Source: Periplaneta americana (Eukaryota; Arthropoda; Insecta; Blattodea; Blattidae). Taken from it: DNA of 64,000 bases. The DNA is taken from assembly GCF_040183065.1 (NCBI RefSeq), contig NC_091117.1, positions 105,807,501 through 105,871,500 of the forward strand, written 5' to 3'. The position numbers and the translations under genes were made by a program. Positions 10,744-23,854 of this stretch are shown here, piece after piece (position 1 is the stretch's first letter; each line of letters opens with the position of its first letter). The notes beneath the pieces were generated by a model. That model did not search any database, was not told where the DNA came from, and saw only the letters and a program-made list of their open reading frames with translations.

Positions 10744-11446
10744 CAGGGCTGTTTCCGATCTCTGATAACAAATTTGAACGACGTCATGTGCGTCAGGAGT
10801 CACACGACAGCTAAACAGTGACGCGAGGCGACAGATCAGTAGTGAGTGATCTCATAGTCAGAGTGCACGGCGACTCACAGCAGAAATTCCCAAGAAAATC
10901 GAGCCTTTTTGAGAGAGGTGCATTACGACCCTTTCCAATGCCAAGTAACCTAAAGTTAAGTGAAAATAAGAGAAGCCTGCAATAAACGAGGTTTCGTTAT
11001 TTCCAAGAAAGCCATCTTCTATGTAGCCTACTTAATGAGATTGGTAAAGCTCGAATGAAATTAATTTGTATCATCTGGTGGGATGCGGCGACTTGTGACA
11101 GGGGATGGATTTGCTTTGCTTTTTCCACTCTGTAATTAATCCCATCCGAGCTTTGCCAGTCTTATTAAGTACACACAAGATGCCTTTCTTGGAAATAACG
11201 AAACCATGTTTTTTGCAGGCTCTTATGATTTTCACGTAACTGTACTTGGCATTGGAAAGGGGTGTTATGTACTCCTCCCAAAAAGGCTCCATTTTTTGGG
11301 CATTGCTTCTGTGATACACCGTGCACTCTGATTACGAAATCACTCACTACTGGTCTGTCACCTCTCGACGCAATTCAGCTGTCGGTGTGATTCCTGACGT
11401 ACATGACGTCATTCAAATTCGTTATCAGAGATCGGAAACAACCCTG
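10744..11446. mobile_element. 703-bp foldback element with arms of about 320 bp, TA target site
   Basis: The outer ends CAGGGCTGTTTCCGATCTCT and inverted AGAGATCGGAAACAACCCTG sit between TA dinucleotides (10742-10743 and 11447-11448). The arms run from 10744 to about 11069 and from about 11132 to 11446, with a spacer of about 60 bp. Each arm carries the same coding fragment read inward. The right arm (minus strand, about 11315-11110) is less damaged and reads PFWEEYITPLSNAKYSYVKI followed by CKKHGFVISKKG. The left arm is frameshifted. I infer an inverted duplication of the 5' end of a Tc1/mariner-type element, with the rest lost. Confidence 0.8.
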
Positions 11447-11624
11447 TACGACTGGAACCTTTGTTTCGCAAAGCCGTTGAAATGAACCCTAAAATCGCAG
11501 TTTAAACAATAAGAAAATCGACTCACTGTCTAGCAGTGGGCTATGACATGTGGTCATTAGTTCGATATGCTTACGGAGTGATAAAGTGTTGCTGAGTCTC
11601 ACTCCTTTTAATTTCGCCATGCTA

Positions 11625-11817
11625 ATTGTTTGCATCTGAAGCTTGACTAGTGTAATATGTAGCTAGTCGGCGATGTATGCAATGGAGGGGGAAAGAAGCT
11701 GGCCACCATACCCCATTATCTCCTGCCCTAGTTGCTTCATAAGTGGTGCCTTGTTGGTATCACTTGTAAGCTTCACTCTTGTCTTCGCACAGTTGACTAA
11801 ACAACACCAACAACAGA
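11625..11817 (+). mobile_element. dispersed short retroelement with AAC-rich tail, copy 2
   Basis: Homologous to 2125-2311 and, inverted, to 20989-21180. It shares TGTAATATGTAGCTAGTCGG and ends in ACAACACCAACAACAG. It lacks the left about 80 bp present in the other two copies, consistent with 5' truncation. Confidence 0.7.
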
Positions 11818-11980
11818 ATCTTAATGATATCGGTATTCAAGTCAAACATATCAAAGATATGCGGTAAGAGTAACTTAGACTTATATTAGCGAGAGCTTAC
11901 ACGGATGCTAAAATGCAATAAAGCAGCACTGACAGTGCAAACAGTGTCGTTAGTATTTTTAACAATTTAGGTCTAGTTTA

Positions 11981-12387
11981 CAAAGGTGTTTGAGAATAAG
12001 GTCCTTAGGAAAATATTTGAGGCTAAGAGGAATGAAGTTACAGGAGAATGGAGAAAGTTACACAACGCAGAACTGCACACATTGTATTCATCACCTGACA
12101 TAATTAGGAACATTAAATCCAGATGTTTGAGATGGGCAACGCATGTAGCACGTATGGACGAATTCAGAAATGCATATAGAGTGTTAGTTGGGAGACCGGA
12201 GGGGAAAATACCTTTGGGGAGGCCGAGACGTAGATGGGAGAATAATATTAAAATGGATTTGAGGGAAGTGGGATATGATGACAGAGACTGGATTAATCTT
12301 GCACAGGATAGGGGCCGATGGCGGGCTTACTTATGTGAGGGCGGCAATGAACCTGCGGGTTCCTTAGAAGCCATTTGTAAGTAAGTA
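11981..12387 (+). mobile_element. 5'-truncated LINE insertion, (GTAA)n-tail family, with 12-bp target duplication
   Basis: Only the last about 400 bp of a non-LTR element are present. They encode FENKVLRKIFEAKR, then LHNAELHTLYSSPDIIRNIK, then RWATHVARM and GRPRRRWENNIKMDL, the C-terminal tail of the element's reverse transcriptase protein. It ends GCCATTTGTAAGTAAGTAAG. An exact duplication AGGTCTAGTTTA flanks it (11969-11980 and 12388-12399). This is classic target-primed reverse transcription. The apparent GTG start is not a start codon. Confidence 0.92.
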
Positions 12388-12547
12388 AGGTCTAGTTTAT
12401 ACTTAACTGAAAAAGTATTGAAATATCTTTATAGGCTTATAATTAATAACAAATTAAAATAGTCATTCTTACGTAACGGAACGGAAAGGTTGCTGAAATT
12501 CACGGACCGGAACAGCGTTCCATCGCTCCGGTCCATTTCGATCACTG

Positions 12548-13255
12548 CCCAAAACGAATAGGTAGTCTGTTAAGGTAAACTAGGCCTATAGCAGACCTAA
12601 AAAATCGCAAATAAGATTTTCTAAACGTTGGAGAGACCAATCGAATAGACATTTTCTGCATTGAGTCATTCCTTCAATTCATTGTTGCAAAACTCCAAAT
12701 GAGTACCATTATCCTGATGCTTCTGCCTGGAAAAGAATTTCGAAATACTTTTTTCTACATAAAGTAATAGGCCTAAATATTTCTATAGGACTAAAGTCAA
12801 TTAACTTCGGGCTATAACTCGCCAGTAATTGTCACTGTTACGCTTTCCACAAACTCTTGTTATGGAAATGAGTTTGTGATACACAAGTCAGGCAGTTTTG
12901 AATAGCGGACAAGGGGAGATGGCATTCAGTCATACAACCTGAATGTTACAATATTATGAGTAACTTATATAGCCTACATATGCTACATAAGTTACATACT
13001 GTATATAGGCCTACATAAGTACACAAAGGTGTAGATTCACAGCCGCACTGCACGTTTCCAAACCCACACAGGTTTAGAGACTAGGCCTACATAGCTTACA
13101 GTAGACTAGGCCTATAGCATTATTCAGTCGTACAGGTGTAGGTATGCAGGATGAGTATGTAGGCCCTACAGTGTTCCCAACTTTTTTTGAGTAAAACACT
13201 GAAGACTAAGGAATTGGCAAAATGTCACATACTGTAGAAGATTAACAAATTATTC

Positions 13256-13256
<1 letters not shown>
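12548..13256. other. intergenic, rich in TAGGCCTA palindromes
   Basis: TAGGCCTA occurs near 12583, 12769, 13009, 13084 and 13109. There are no coding features. Confidence 0.4.
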
Positions 13257-13289
<33 letters not shown>

Positions 13290-13355
13290 ATAGTAGTAGT
13301 TGTTGTTTTATTTTGCCTGGCAGAGTTAACCCCGTCTCTTCCACTCAACCAGGTT
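13257..13355 (-). repeat. (TAG)n microsatellite as tail of a retroelement 3' end
   Basis: A (TAG)n run at 13257-13302 abuts, on the minus strand, GGGGTTAACTCTGCCAGGCA and AAATAAAACAACAACTACTA. The order body, AAATAAAACAAC, trinucleotide tail suggests the 3' end of a minus-strand non-LTR element. Confidence 0.6.
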
Positions 13356-13599
13356 TCAATAATATACATGAAATACAAAATTATGTGATAGATTACAAAA
13401 CAACACAAAAGAAGATACCTTAGAATAAAATATAGTAGAAAATTACATATATCAAAATTAGTTACATAACATAAGGGGAATGCATATACAATTTATGACA
13501 TAAACTGCTCGATATAAATTCGATGATTAATGCACTTGAGATAGGCTATAGTATATTAGTAGGCCTATACCTACTAATAGGAAAATAGATGTGGATTAC

Positions 13600-14044
13600 T
13601 TACTTACAAGTGGCTTTTAAGGAATCCGTAGGTTCATTGCCGCCCTCACGTAAGCCCGCCATCGGTCTTTATTCTGTATAAAATGAATCCAGTCTTTATC
13701 ATCATATCCCACCTCCCTCAAATCCATTTTAATATTATCTTCCCATCTACGTCTGGGCCTCTCCAAAGGTCTTTTTCCCTCCGGTCTCCCAACTAACACT
13801 CTATAAGCATTTCTTGATTCGCCCATACGTGCTACATGCCCCGCCCATCTCAAACGTCTGGATTTAATGTTCCTAATTATGTCAGGTGAAGAATACAATG
13901 CGTGCAGTTCTGCGTTGTGTAACTTTCTCCATTTTCCTGTAACTTGATCCCTCTTAGTCCCAAATATTTTCCTAAGAACCTTATTCTCAAGCATCCTTAA
14001 TCTCTTCGAAGGATAAATCTCCAATTTTTGTTACGAATCCATAC
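13600..14044 (-). mobile_element. LINE insertion, (GTAA)n-tail family, with internal deletion and 11-bp target duplication
   Basis: On the minus strand this copy encodes LENKVLRKIFGTKRDQ, SPDIIRNIKSRRLRWAGHVA and GRPRRRWEDNIKMDLREVG, and ends in the GTAA tail at 13600. Duplication ATGTGGATTAC flanks it (13589-13599 and 14045-14055). Upstream of LENKV the sequence jumps to GGAGATTTATCCTTCGAAG, which in the longer copy at 40944 lies about 225 bp further 5'. This copy therefore has an internal deletion, probably present before or made during insertion. Confidence 0.9.
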
Positions 14045-14055
14045 ATGTGGATTAC

Positions 14056-14955
14056 AAGACATAAAAAATTCAAAAGTAAAATCGTACTAATTATATGGCA
14101 TACAGATACAAACGATTAAATAGGCCTAATATATCAAGAAAATAAAAAAGGGGGGGAAAAAAAGGAAAGAGAGGAGAAAAAATAGCAACTTGGTCATTTA
14201 AGACTGTTTAGAGACTTCCGCAAGAGTCTAGTTCTGTTCAATAAAACCATTTCTAAGTAGAGTGTACTTAAAAGATTTTAGACTCCGATTTCCTGTGACA
14301 AGGAATTCCGGGAACGGGCTGTGTGTATTACAGTACAGTTAGACTACCAAAAAAATTACTTTATTCCACATTTTGGCAGTTAGGCTTGTTGAGACACATT
14401 TTGCCTTGCATAATAGTTTTTCATCTTTTTAAATAAATTATAAAAATTCCGTACCTGAGTAGGCCCTAATTGAAGTTGATTGCATTTTTAGTTTTGATTT
14501 GATTAGATGTATCGCGCTCCTGTTTCGAACATCTGTTCACTTATTGTTCGTGAGAGGAAAGATTCTGTATGGGCATTACTACATTTTATCTTAGAACAAA
14601 GTTCACCTGTTATTCAAAATTTGTAATAACTTAAGTTAGCCTGTATTGTTTGATTTATCGGCCTATTTGTGAGAACTGAAACGCATTTGTGACAAGACTG
14701 AAGGTAGACCTATGTCTCTTTTTCGATCTTACGATATTGCTTAGAAATTATGAACTATTTTGTAAGCATATTCTATTACGCCTAATTGAAAAGTTTGAAA
14801 ATGTATAGCCTTGGCAAAAAGAGGTTGAATAGCCTATCAAAAGACACTAAAAATACTATAGGCCTATATATCTATGGGAAAAAAAGACGATAGCCATCTT
14901 AAATGTAACATGTTGAGTGGCCGATCAATGCCAGAATACGCCTACTTTCCCATTA
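14056..14955. other. intergenic, nothing recognised
   Basis: AT-rich with an A/G-rich patch at 14130-14190. No gene or repeat boundary found. Confidence 0.4.
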
Positions 14956-14957
14956 TA

Positions 14958-16056
14958 CAGGGACATCATTTAATTTTTACTTCAATTTTTATTGTACCTG
15001 AGTTTTTGAATGTACTTCACTCCCACCCCTTCTACTAATGAAGTTCAACCGTCCTACACACAGATCCAAGACAGCTTATACAGACATAGTAGCCTTACGG
15101 TCATAGTAAACAGTACGTTCCAAAAATACGTTCGCGTTTTCCAGTGACGAAAGAGCTTTCAATATTGAATCATTTTCGCACAGGTACTGTCGTCCATTTG
15201 CCTACGTCGTATCCCGGTTTCCCCCACCAGCTTTTATTCGCCAGCTAGTGACTGGGCTGTCTTAGCTCTTTTCTGAGAACATTAATTTCTGTTAAGAATT
15301 GGACATCTACGTAATATTATACAACTGTTTAAAATAACTTAAATAAAAGGGCCTCGTTAAGTAATTAACTGTCACGTGATTTCCTCCCTTTCTACGACCC
15401 TACGACATAACCACTTGGACGGACAGTAGATAGTATGTCTGAGTAATTTTATCTTTTCGGATCGGGCAGAAGTGAAGATTGAATTTACAGTACGTAAGGT
15501 ACTCTTTTATAGTGTAGGTAAAGAATTATTTCAACATGAGTTACTAGTACGAAGAACGAAACTGGTAATTGGAATTAAATATAATAGTATGTAGTGCGAT
15601 AATATGCACATTAGAACTGAAGCCTGTATCGAAATGAACGGCCACCATTAAAAAAAATGTGTTTAAATATCCATATTATGATTATTTTTCAATTTAACTT
15701 CATTATCTATATTGTACGTTAATGTGCTGTAGACAGTATAATATACACTGCATAATGAATACGTTCACATGGACAGCCCAGTTCGTGAGTAAAAACACTC
15801 ATTGTTAATACAGTACTGTATTTTGATTAAACAAAAACCGAATGAAAATGATCAAACTCAAAAGCGCAATATTTCCTAGTTTACGTAAATCGATGAACTA
15901 CTTTTCTTCCCTCCTATACCTAGTAAAGTGATTTGTTTGTATATTACGCCAGTATCATCGAACTCCAGTCGTGGAAGGGGGTAGCAAAAGGCGTTGATCT
16001 AGAGATATAGGCAAGTTAATATTAAAAATGTTAGTAAAAATAAAATGATGTCCCTG
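14958..16056. mobile_element. 1.1-kb element with about 38-bp inverted ends and TA target site
   Basis: CAGGGACATCATTTAATTTT at 14958 and the inverted CAGGGACATCATTTTATTTT ending at 16056 are flanked by TA on both sides (14956-14957, 16057-16058). The inverted ends match with few differences over about 38 bp. No transposase frame is visible, so it is probably non-autonomous. A TA duplication points to the Tc1/mariner group. Confidence 0.8.
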
Positions 16057-16058
16057 TA

Positions 16059-16738
16059 TAAAAATACTATCACGGTTTACTGTAATTCATGGTTTTCCAT
16101 TTCATTATTACTTTACTGGTAGCCTATACCGGAAATTTAATACGTTTACATCTAATGACGATATTTAGACTAGTTCTGTGATCTATGGTAGCACTATAAC
16201 CCTAGGCCAAAAATGAAATAGGTCTGCAAATGGAATACACCTACGGATGTTGGGTCATATCTCTGCCGGTGCGTGACCGTTCATTAAATTTCAAGTGTTT
16301 CATTTTGGTCGTGGACGTCAAGAATAGTCTACTAAAAAGTAAAACAAAAAAATATATATCTGGTTGCCTTCATTCCAATGATCTCATCGCTCCTTATTTA
16401 AGTTTAAGTTGAGAATTTAGACACACTTTTTACCAGAGATTAGTACAACCTCTTGCTATCTCTCTTACCCCTCTCCGTTACACATAGGCAGAGATATGAT
16501 AAAAGATCAGTAAAAGTTAGAATTTTATTGTGGACCAAATTTGCCAGTAAAACATTTAGACTACACATTATCGTGGGTCATTATACCTGTTTCAATATTT
16601 ACATGTGTCAAAATCATTCTGTCGAACATCTACTGTTCACAATAAAATATGTCAGGGGAAACGGGCCTTCTGCACTTGGGCACTTTGCAGCCGCGCCTAC
16701 ATCGAGCGCAATTCTCGTCCATTTTGAAATCTAGGCGA
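16059..16738. other. upstream of sine oculis, no gene seen
   Basis: AT-rich with small ORFs only. It is the likely site of upstream regulatory DNA for sine oculis, but no specific site is supported. Confidence 0.35.
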
Positions 16739-17642
<904 letters not shown>

Positions 17643-17687
17643 TAACCGGCCGTGTTGCGGAGGACGTAGTCCAGCGCTTCCGGACTC

Positions 17688-17900
17688 CACCTCCATAGTT
17701 CGGTAGCGCTGAGGTAGTTCCGGTGATTTCGAAAGTGAAAATCGTTGAATTTGTAAGGGATTTCTTGTGGAGATGTAGTTGATCGTATATGCAAGGCATA
17801 ACAAAGGCCTAAACTAACCAAACCTAACCTGTCACAGATTCGTATTATGCAAGTTGTATAAGCGGAGTATGAAGGGAACTACCTCAGCATTAGTTTAGCC
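17688..17900. mobile_element. short TIR element (MITE), copy 1, in sine oculis intron 1
   Basis: Inverted ends TAGCGCTGAGGTAGTTCC (17704-17721) and its near-complement (17875-17892) bound a segment that recurs at 18739-18955. The outer limits are set by alignment with that copy. The left edge starts only about 61 bp downstream of the exon 1 splice donor. No target duplication is visible for this copy. Confidence 0.7.
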
Positions 17901-18738
17901 CAGAATGGGCAAGAAATCTCGTAGCACTGGCCAACAAGTTCCTCCACAACACGGTGTAAGTAATCAAAATCCGCAGTTCAGGTGGACCACGGTGTGAGCT
18001 TAATATCTCGTTCCGTTGAGACGTTCAGCCATGCATTTTTTACGTCCGTGGGCCTCTGTATTCTCATTACACTACTGATCTGTATTTATATGTGCTAAAA
18101 TTATGTTCAATACTCACCAAAGTATTCCATTTATTGTTCATGGGTTTGACTCTGAATAACGCGACATTCTTAAGAATACCGCAGGTCCATTACGCAGAGC
18201 ACTTCAAACTGAAGAACTATGAGCTCCATGAAGTTTATTTACCGTGACGAGTTTGCATTGTTATGTCAAGTTAGACTGCATTTTTCTCTTTTCTTTCCCG
18301 TATTTGCAATAGTAATTTAAAATATATGTAGGTGCTCTTTCATTTGTCATGGGCGACGGCGCATTCTCTAAATAGCATTCCGAAAATAGATTACTGTGTT
18401 TTCGACACATTGAGGAGAACGTTTTAAAAAAACTCTTTTGCAATTTAAAATAGTCTTGCAGTCAAGCTACGTGTGTGAACTGTTCCTCATAAACCACTCG
18501 AATTTTCAGGTCGATCTGGAACCGATTTTGACTTATTCTTGTGTTTTCCTTGGATGCTAATCATATAAATCTGCATGCAACGTAAATATCATTAAAGTAA
18601 ACGGATTAATGTGGATTGCTTTTTTTTTTTTCATACAACGGAAACAGCTGGCGTTTCTTCCGCTAAACACGATGTACTTTGTGTCTAATTAACTGTCAAT
18701 TTTTTTAATATTTTTTTTTTAATTTTTATATAGGCCTA
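17901..18738. other. so: probable intron 1 sequence, no gene seen
   Basis: This AT-rich sequence lies between the two MITE copies, with poly-T runs near 18621 and 18705. No ORF, RNA gene or repeat boundary is visible. Confidence 0.4.
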
Positions 18739-18955
18739 TTTTATTTTAAGAAACTAGCGCGCAGGTAGTTCTCGTGATTTCGGAAGTGAAAATCGTTGAA
18801 TTCATAAGGGATTTTTTGTGGAGATGCAGTTAATCGTATAGGCATAACAAAAGCCTAAACTAAGCAAACCTAAGCTGCTACCACAGATTCGTAAATGCAA
18901 GGTGTAGGCCCTATAAGCAGAGTACGAAGGGAACCACCTCAGCGCTAGTTTAGCC
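18739..18955. mobile_element. short TIR element (MITE), copy 2, with 8-bp target duplication
   Basis: This is the second copy of the element at 17688-17900, in the same orientation, with inverted ends at 18755-18772 and 18930-18947. It is flanked by an exact 8-bp duplication TTATTTTA (18731-18738 and 18956-18963). An 8-bp duplication suggests hAT-type mobilisation, although the flank is AT-rich. There is no coding capacity. Confidence 0.75.
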
Positions 18956-18963
18956 TTATTTTA

Positions 18964-20988
18964 TTAATGGGCATGTATTTTCCGAACACATTGGGGAATT
19001 TAATTTATCTATTCTTGTTTTGTCTACCTATGATATAATAAAGATACTTCAGACTTACAGCTGAAAATTCTGCGCAGTAGGCTATCATATTTATCAGCGC
19101 GTGGAAACGATATGTTGACGCCAGCATTGAAAATAAAACAGTAGGACTACATTGTGCAAGGTGGCACGTTGCCCCAGGCCAGGTTTAATCACCACCACCC
19201 GCTATACACGGGTTGTTAGCAACATGTTCCGCCTTTACATATCTTTTTAAAAGCCTGCAAGTTTCGGGGGAAAACTTGAAATAGACAGGCTACCAAAACC
19301 TGCTTATTTATGATCATGCAGTATTATCGAAGCTACACAATGACATCTCATTGGTGGATTATGAATACACAAAAAAACTTAAGAAAACTTTATCAAACTA
19401 TAGATGGGAATTGATGAATTTGTAGAGTGTAGATAGGTTCAGCTTTCAGATAGATGTGTGATTGTTATTAAGGTTGTTTCAACAGTGCTCTTCCAGTAAG
19501 CCTAGAATGTCGTTACACATTAAACAGACTGTTTTCTTGTCATGATGTTGCCAACGTATAAGGGTGTTTATTAATACGTTACTTTGAAGGTGGAATGTAA
19601 AGAAATAGGCCTAACGGTGAATCTTCCATACCAAAGACTTGGTGCAAGGATAGTTCGTTTAACATGATTCTTAGATAATTGTAGTAATTATATTTAAATA
19701 GGCCTAATTAAAATACAATAATTTTTGCAATTCCTTTTATCATTAAATAACGAAACGAAAATCAGACGCCAGTCCCGTGTGGTGTGGAGAGATTTCGAAG
19801 TTTGGCCGAAATAACAGAATACTGTTTCAATGTAAAATGAGACTAATGTAAGCGGTTGCATAGGGTATGTAACAACGCATTTGCAATTGCTTTTATTTTA
19901 ATTTTGTGAGTTGGGTCTTCTACTCTACAAGTGATGTTCATGCGGATTGCTGGAGTTTCAGTATGTAAATAAATGACTATCTAAAGCGCATTTCGTAAAT
20001 GGGTAGATCTTAGTGCGATATCGAAAAATCCTTTGCCGCAAACAAATGAGCGCAGTTTCCTAGTCTGTTTCTGCGGCAGACAGAGGGGCGAACGAAGGAG
20101 GTAATCACATGTTGGCGTAATTTGCAGTTTGCCCTGCCCTGTCATCAGAACCCACTGAATTATACTTATTCATTAAATGAATTGATATAATGAAGGTGAT
20201 TGATGACCGCATACACTGCCACTTCGGGGTGCGCGGTCTGTGTGTATATAGGCTACTAACTCATTTGCCCCGACTCCTGGCGTGTTTACACTAGCCCCAG
20301 AACAGGGGACGTGAGCCCGCATAACAATGCATTTTATCGTGCGGTCTTCCTTGGGAACATGTTAACCGTGCATCGCACCCAATTCTTACTTCTGTCATTC
20401 ACTTAAAGGAAATCTGAGTTAGGCCGAATTACCTTCTACACAAATATATCGTGCTGCTCCAAGTCCGTAGAAAGAACCAGGTTGCCATACTAAATTACAA
20501 TGTAGCAGCAAGCAAGAAAACTTACTATTATGTAAATGTAATTATATCTGAACAGAGCATTTTAGACGAATAGAGAAGGAGAAAGAAGGCGCGCAAATTC
20601 ATCTGTGTATGTTGAGCGCATTCTGACCTCTTATTACAGTAGTACGCTGGCAGAGTTTTACTGTATTCTTAACGAAGTACGCAGAAGGAGGATAAGCCTT
20701 GCCGTAATGCTGCAAAATATCGTTTTCGTAAAATAGACTTTTCCACCACCTTTGGATTAGAAAGTTTTTCCGTTCTGCCGTCTGTTTGTAAAGCTGTTTC
20801 ATGTTATTCATTTTTAGTAGACCTATCTAAGAAGCGATTAAACCGAGAATGGCAAGTGAAATTTTATTCTATTTAGGCCTAAATAATTAATAGATTTTTA
20901 TTTTAGAAAACATGAAATGATAATATAGGCCTAAACGAAAATTTTATCTGACTAAATTTTCAATTGAAATCAGGCTATGATTATGTTT
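18964..20988. other. 2 kb with no recognised feature (possible sine oculis intron)
   Basis: No transposon ends, tandem repeats or protein similarity were found. Moderately GC-richer patches at 20030-20130 and 20220-20350 are unassigned and could be conserved non-coding DNA. Confidence 0.35.
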
Positions 20989-21242
20989 AGGCAACTGTCC
21001 GAAGACAGGTTTGAACCTCATAAGTGACACCAATAAGGCATCACTCATGAGGCAACTAAGCCAAGAGACGAGGTAAGGGGACCAGTTCCTTTCCCCTTGC
21101 ATTGCATTCATCGCTGATTAGTAACATATTACACTTATCAGACTTCAGATGTAGGCCTATACAAACAATTGTTCTTGCTCTGACACATATCGTCAAGTGA
21201 GATGTAGGGTTCTGTCTGATAATAATATATTAGATGTACAAA
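20989..21242 (-). mobile_element. dispersed short retroelement with AAC-rich tail, copy 3
   Basis: Inverted copy of the 2041-2311 repeat. It covers its whole length, including the left part (ATCGTCAAGTGAGATGTAGG here) that copy 2 lacks. The 3' AAC tail is absent or degraded. Confidence 0.7.
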
Positions 21243-22436
21243 CTAACCTTTACGATAGTTCTATTTCCTTGCCGTAGGCTTTCTCAGAGTAGTTTGCTGC
21301 CACTTGTCATTCCGATTTCATCTCTGTTGCATTGTCTTTTTATCAAGATTTCTTCTCGGTTCTCTCTGTAGGACTGTAAACTGTGAGACAGCATTTCAGT
21401 CAACACTCTATAAATTATCTCTTACACTAGTAGATTGGTAGAATTTCTTTTCTTATTTCCGTAGTCATTTATTTATTTGTTATTGAACATATCACGCTAA
21501 GCCCAATTACAATGTTCAAGACTGACAGTTGATATAATTTATAAAACATAAACAAGGAAAAGGGAACAAACAAATGAAGAAGGCCTAATGGACGGATTTG
21601 ATTATCCACCAAATAAATTTAATTTCGTTTGTAAAATAATTTCATATTATCACCGAAAATGTGATTAAGCGGTGTTTATTATCACCATATTTTGAAAATA
21701 TGCCTGTGCATGCATAGCCTACATAGGGCCTACATAGGTGTAGGCTACATGCATGGACTCACATACTTAAACACACTCTTCTACATTCATACATAGGCCT
21801 ACATAGTCTACATACGATCATACATACATACATACAATACATACATACTGTTTGTTATGTGATGAAGAGCGAGAAGTGAGGCGGCAAAGGGAAGAACGTT
21901 AGTAATAATTTTATTATATGTGAATGCTTATATTGTGTGACGCAGTAGCGATACTATTCATTTCATCAGTTTCTGGTCATTGCTCTTGTGCTTAGAAAGT
22001 GAGGAGCTAAGCTATGAATAATCAATTGTAATTATTACAATTCGTACTGCAGTATATTAAGCAATTATTAATATTTACTTCATCGAAATAATTTGTATCC
22101 TTTAATTTTCATACACATATTATTATTAATGTTTTCAGCATGAGTAATAACCTGTTACTGTGATGCTTATCTGTGTGACGTTTATAATAATCAGCAGCCA
22201 CAATGAAGGTCACATTCCTTCCTCTCGTCTTTTCCTGGGTTACCATTAAATAGATCTACATACATACATATATAGGCCCTAAATACATACATACAGAGCC
22301 TGTCGTGGATTCGAATTTTCTGCCCGATGTCAATGTCACGTTGTTTTCTTAGGTGGGAACTCTGGGTCGTGCCGACCCCACTTTACGAGAGTTCTATTAT
22401 TCTATTGTAAATCGAAAACCTCAAAACGTGCGATTC
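21243..22436. other. intergenic with short CATA microsatellites
   Basis: Interrupted (ACAT)n repeats occur at about 21775-21850 and 22255-22300. No gene. Confidence 0.5.
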
Positions 22437-22444
22437 GTGTAGGC

Positions 22445-23239
22445 AAACTATTTTCAACAGGAGCCTGTAGGCCACATGTGGCCCGCGAAAGATAAGTTCC
22501 AGTCAGCAGAGCAAACATTGGTGAACAGAAAAAAAGCCCAATTCGGTGAAGTGACTATGCGAAATAATATTGTTTCGAGAATTATGGAGTAGATGGAAAT
22601 CTTTAGAAATGTGTCCAAAAAATACATTTTATGGCCACAATTCACTTTGCAAACATTCTAATACCCTCACATAGAAATAGTATTTCTAAAGAAATAGGTA
22701 AAAGCAATGTTACTAAGATAAACCGAGATAGCTTTTAATTTGAAATGTACTATATGGCATTCATGGCTCAAAAGAACTTAAAAGTCGCTTCATGAAATCA
22801 CTGTTTTAGGGGAAAAAAAAAGATGTGGATAATTTAACAAATTATAAGAGACTTCCGTTGTAAGGTTTGTCAATATTTGCGTCAACCACGATTGTGAATC
22901 AAGATTCTCTCACATAAGTTCGGTAGTAGCTATACCAAATTGTTACAGAAGCAGATTGTCAAACAGTCACTTTCTAGATGTTTTATTATTCACTGTCTGT
23001 CACACCCAATTTGCATAAAATCTCCTGTGAGCATCGCTGTCATTTCCTCCATTAAGATGGCCTTCAGTCAGTTAAATATAAAACAGTTGTAAAAATGTTT
23101 GTTAACAAAGTTATTACAAATAATGCAATTTTTCTCAAGCATTCGAGTAGGCCTACGAAATATTATTCACTCCTCTGGTCCGCGTCTGAACTCTAAAATT
23201 TCAATGTGGCCCTTAAAGAGACGTAATTGAAAACCGCTG
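22445..23239. mobile_element. non-autonomous hAT element, about 795 bp
   Basis: The left end AAACTATTTTCAACAGGAGC leads into GGCCACATGTGGCCC. The right end, inverted, reads CAGCGGTTTTCAATTACGTC. The flanks GTGTAGGC (22437-22444) and GTGAAGGC (23240-23247) match at 7 of 8 bases, the duplication length of hAT elements. The left CAG terminus has decayed. No transposase frame. Confidence 0.6.
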
Positions 23240-23854
23240 GTGAAGGCCGTAAGATAGGCCTACATGGAAAAGCGTGTGTGTAGGGGAGTATGCAGATAAA
23301 AGCTAATTCGGAGAAGTGCAACACTGCAACAGCCAGCACACTCGTTCTTCGACTCAAGCCCGAGTCACAGTCAATATGAAACGCAGACTATTTAACAGAA
23401 AGAACTGAATAGTTTTTTCTTGACGTTTCCACGTATTTTGTGTGGTTTACACAGCAACGCCTCTTGTCTTCCGAAAGAGGTTTATTTTGTTCACTACTTA
23501 GCTAACAGACGGCTGATGACATACGCTATGAAGTGATGATTAAGAGTTATAGGGTGGAAAGGAAGAAAATTGTAGCTATTTTGTGATTGACACTATTCCG
23601 GCATTTGTTTAAAGAAAGTTATAAAACCATGAAAAACCTGGTAGAAACAGTAGGATTATTGTCAACGATTTAATCAGCTTGAAATTAAATCTAATAATTG
23701 CAAATAGGCTATTATTAAATTAATAAAATTGATTTTAAAATTAAAATTTTACTTTCCTTCAATATAACCCTTTACTGTTATCGTAAAATATTGCTATTGT
23801 TAACGCCATGATATATGTAGCCTATAATAAAATTAATCGATGTCAGAATAGATT
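23240..23854. other. intergenic, nothing recognised
   Basis: AT-rich. No supported feature. Confidence 0.4.

Larger units (their letters stand above)
10194..12547. mobile_element. possible decayed hAT element hosting later insertions
   Basis: CAGGGCTCGAAATGGAC at 10194 and the inverted CAGTGATCGAAATGGAC ending at 12547 match at 14 of 17 bases. CAG-initial inverted ends are typical of hAT elements. The interior holds a foldback element, a short retroelement and a LINE insertion. No 8-bp target duplication is visible and no transposase remains, so the pairing of these ends is tentative. Confidence 0.4.
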
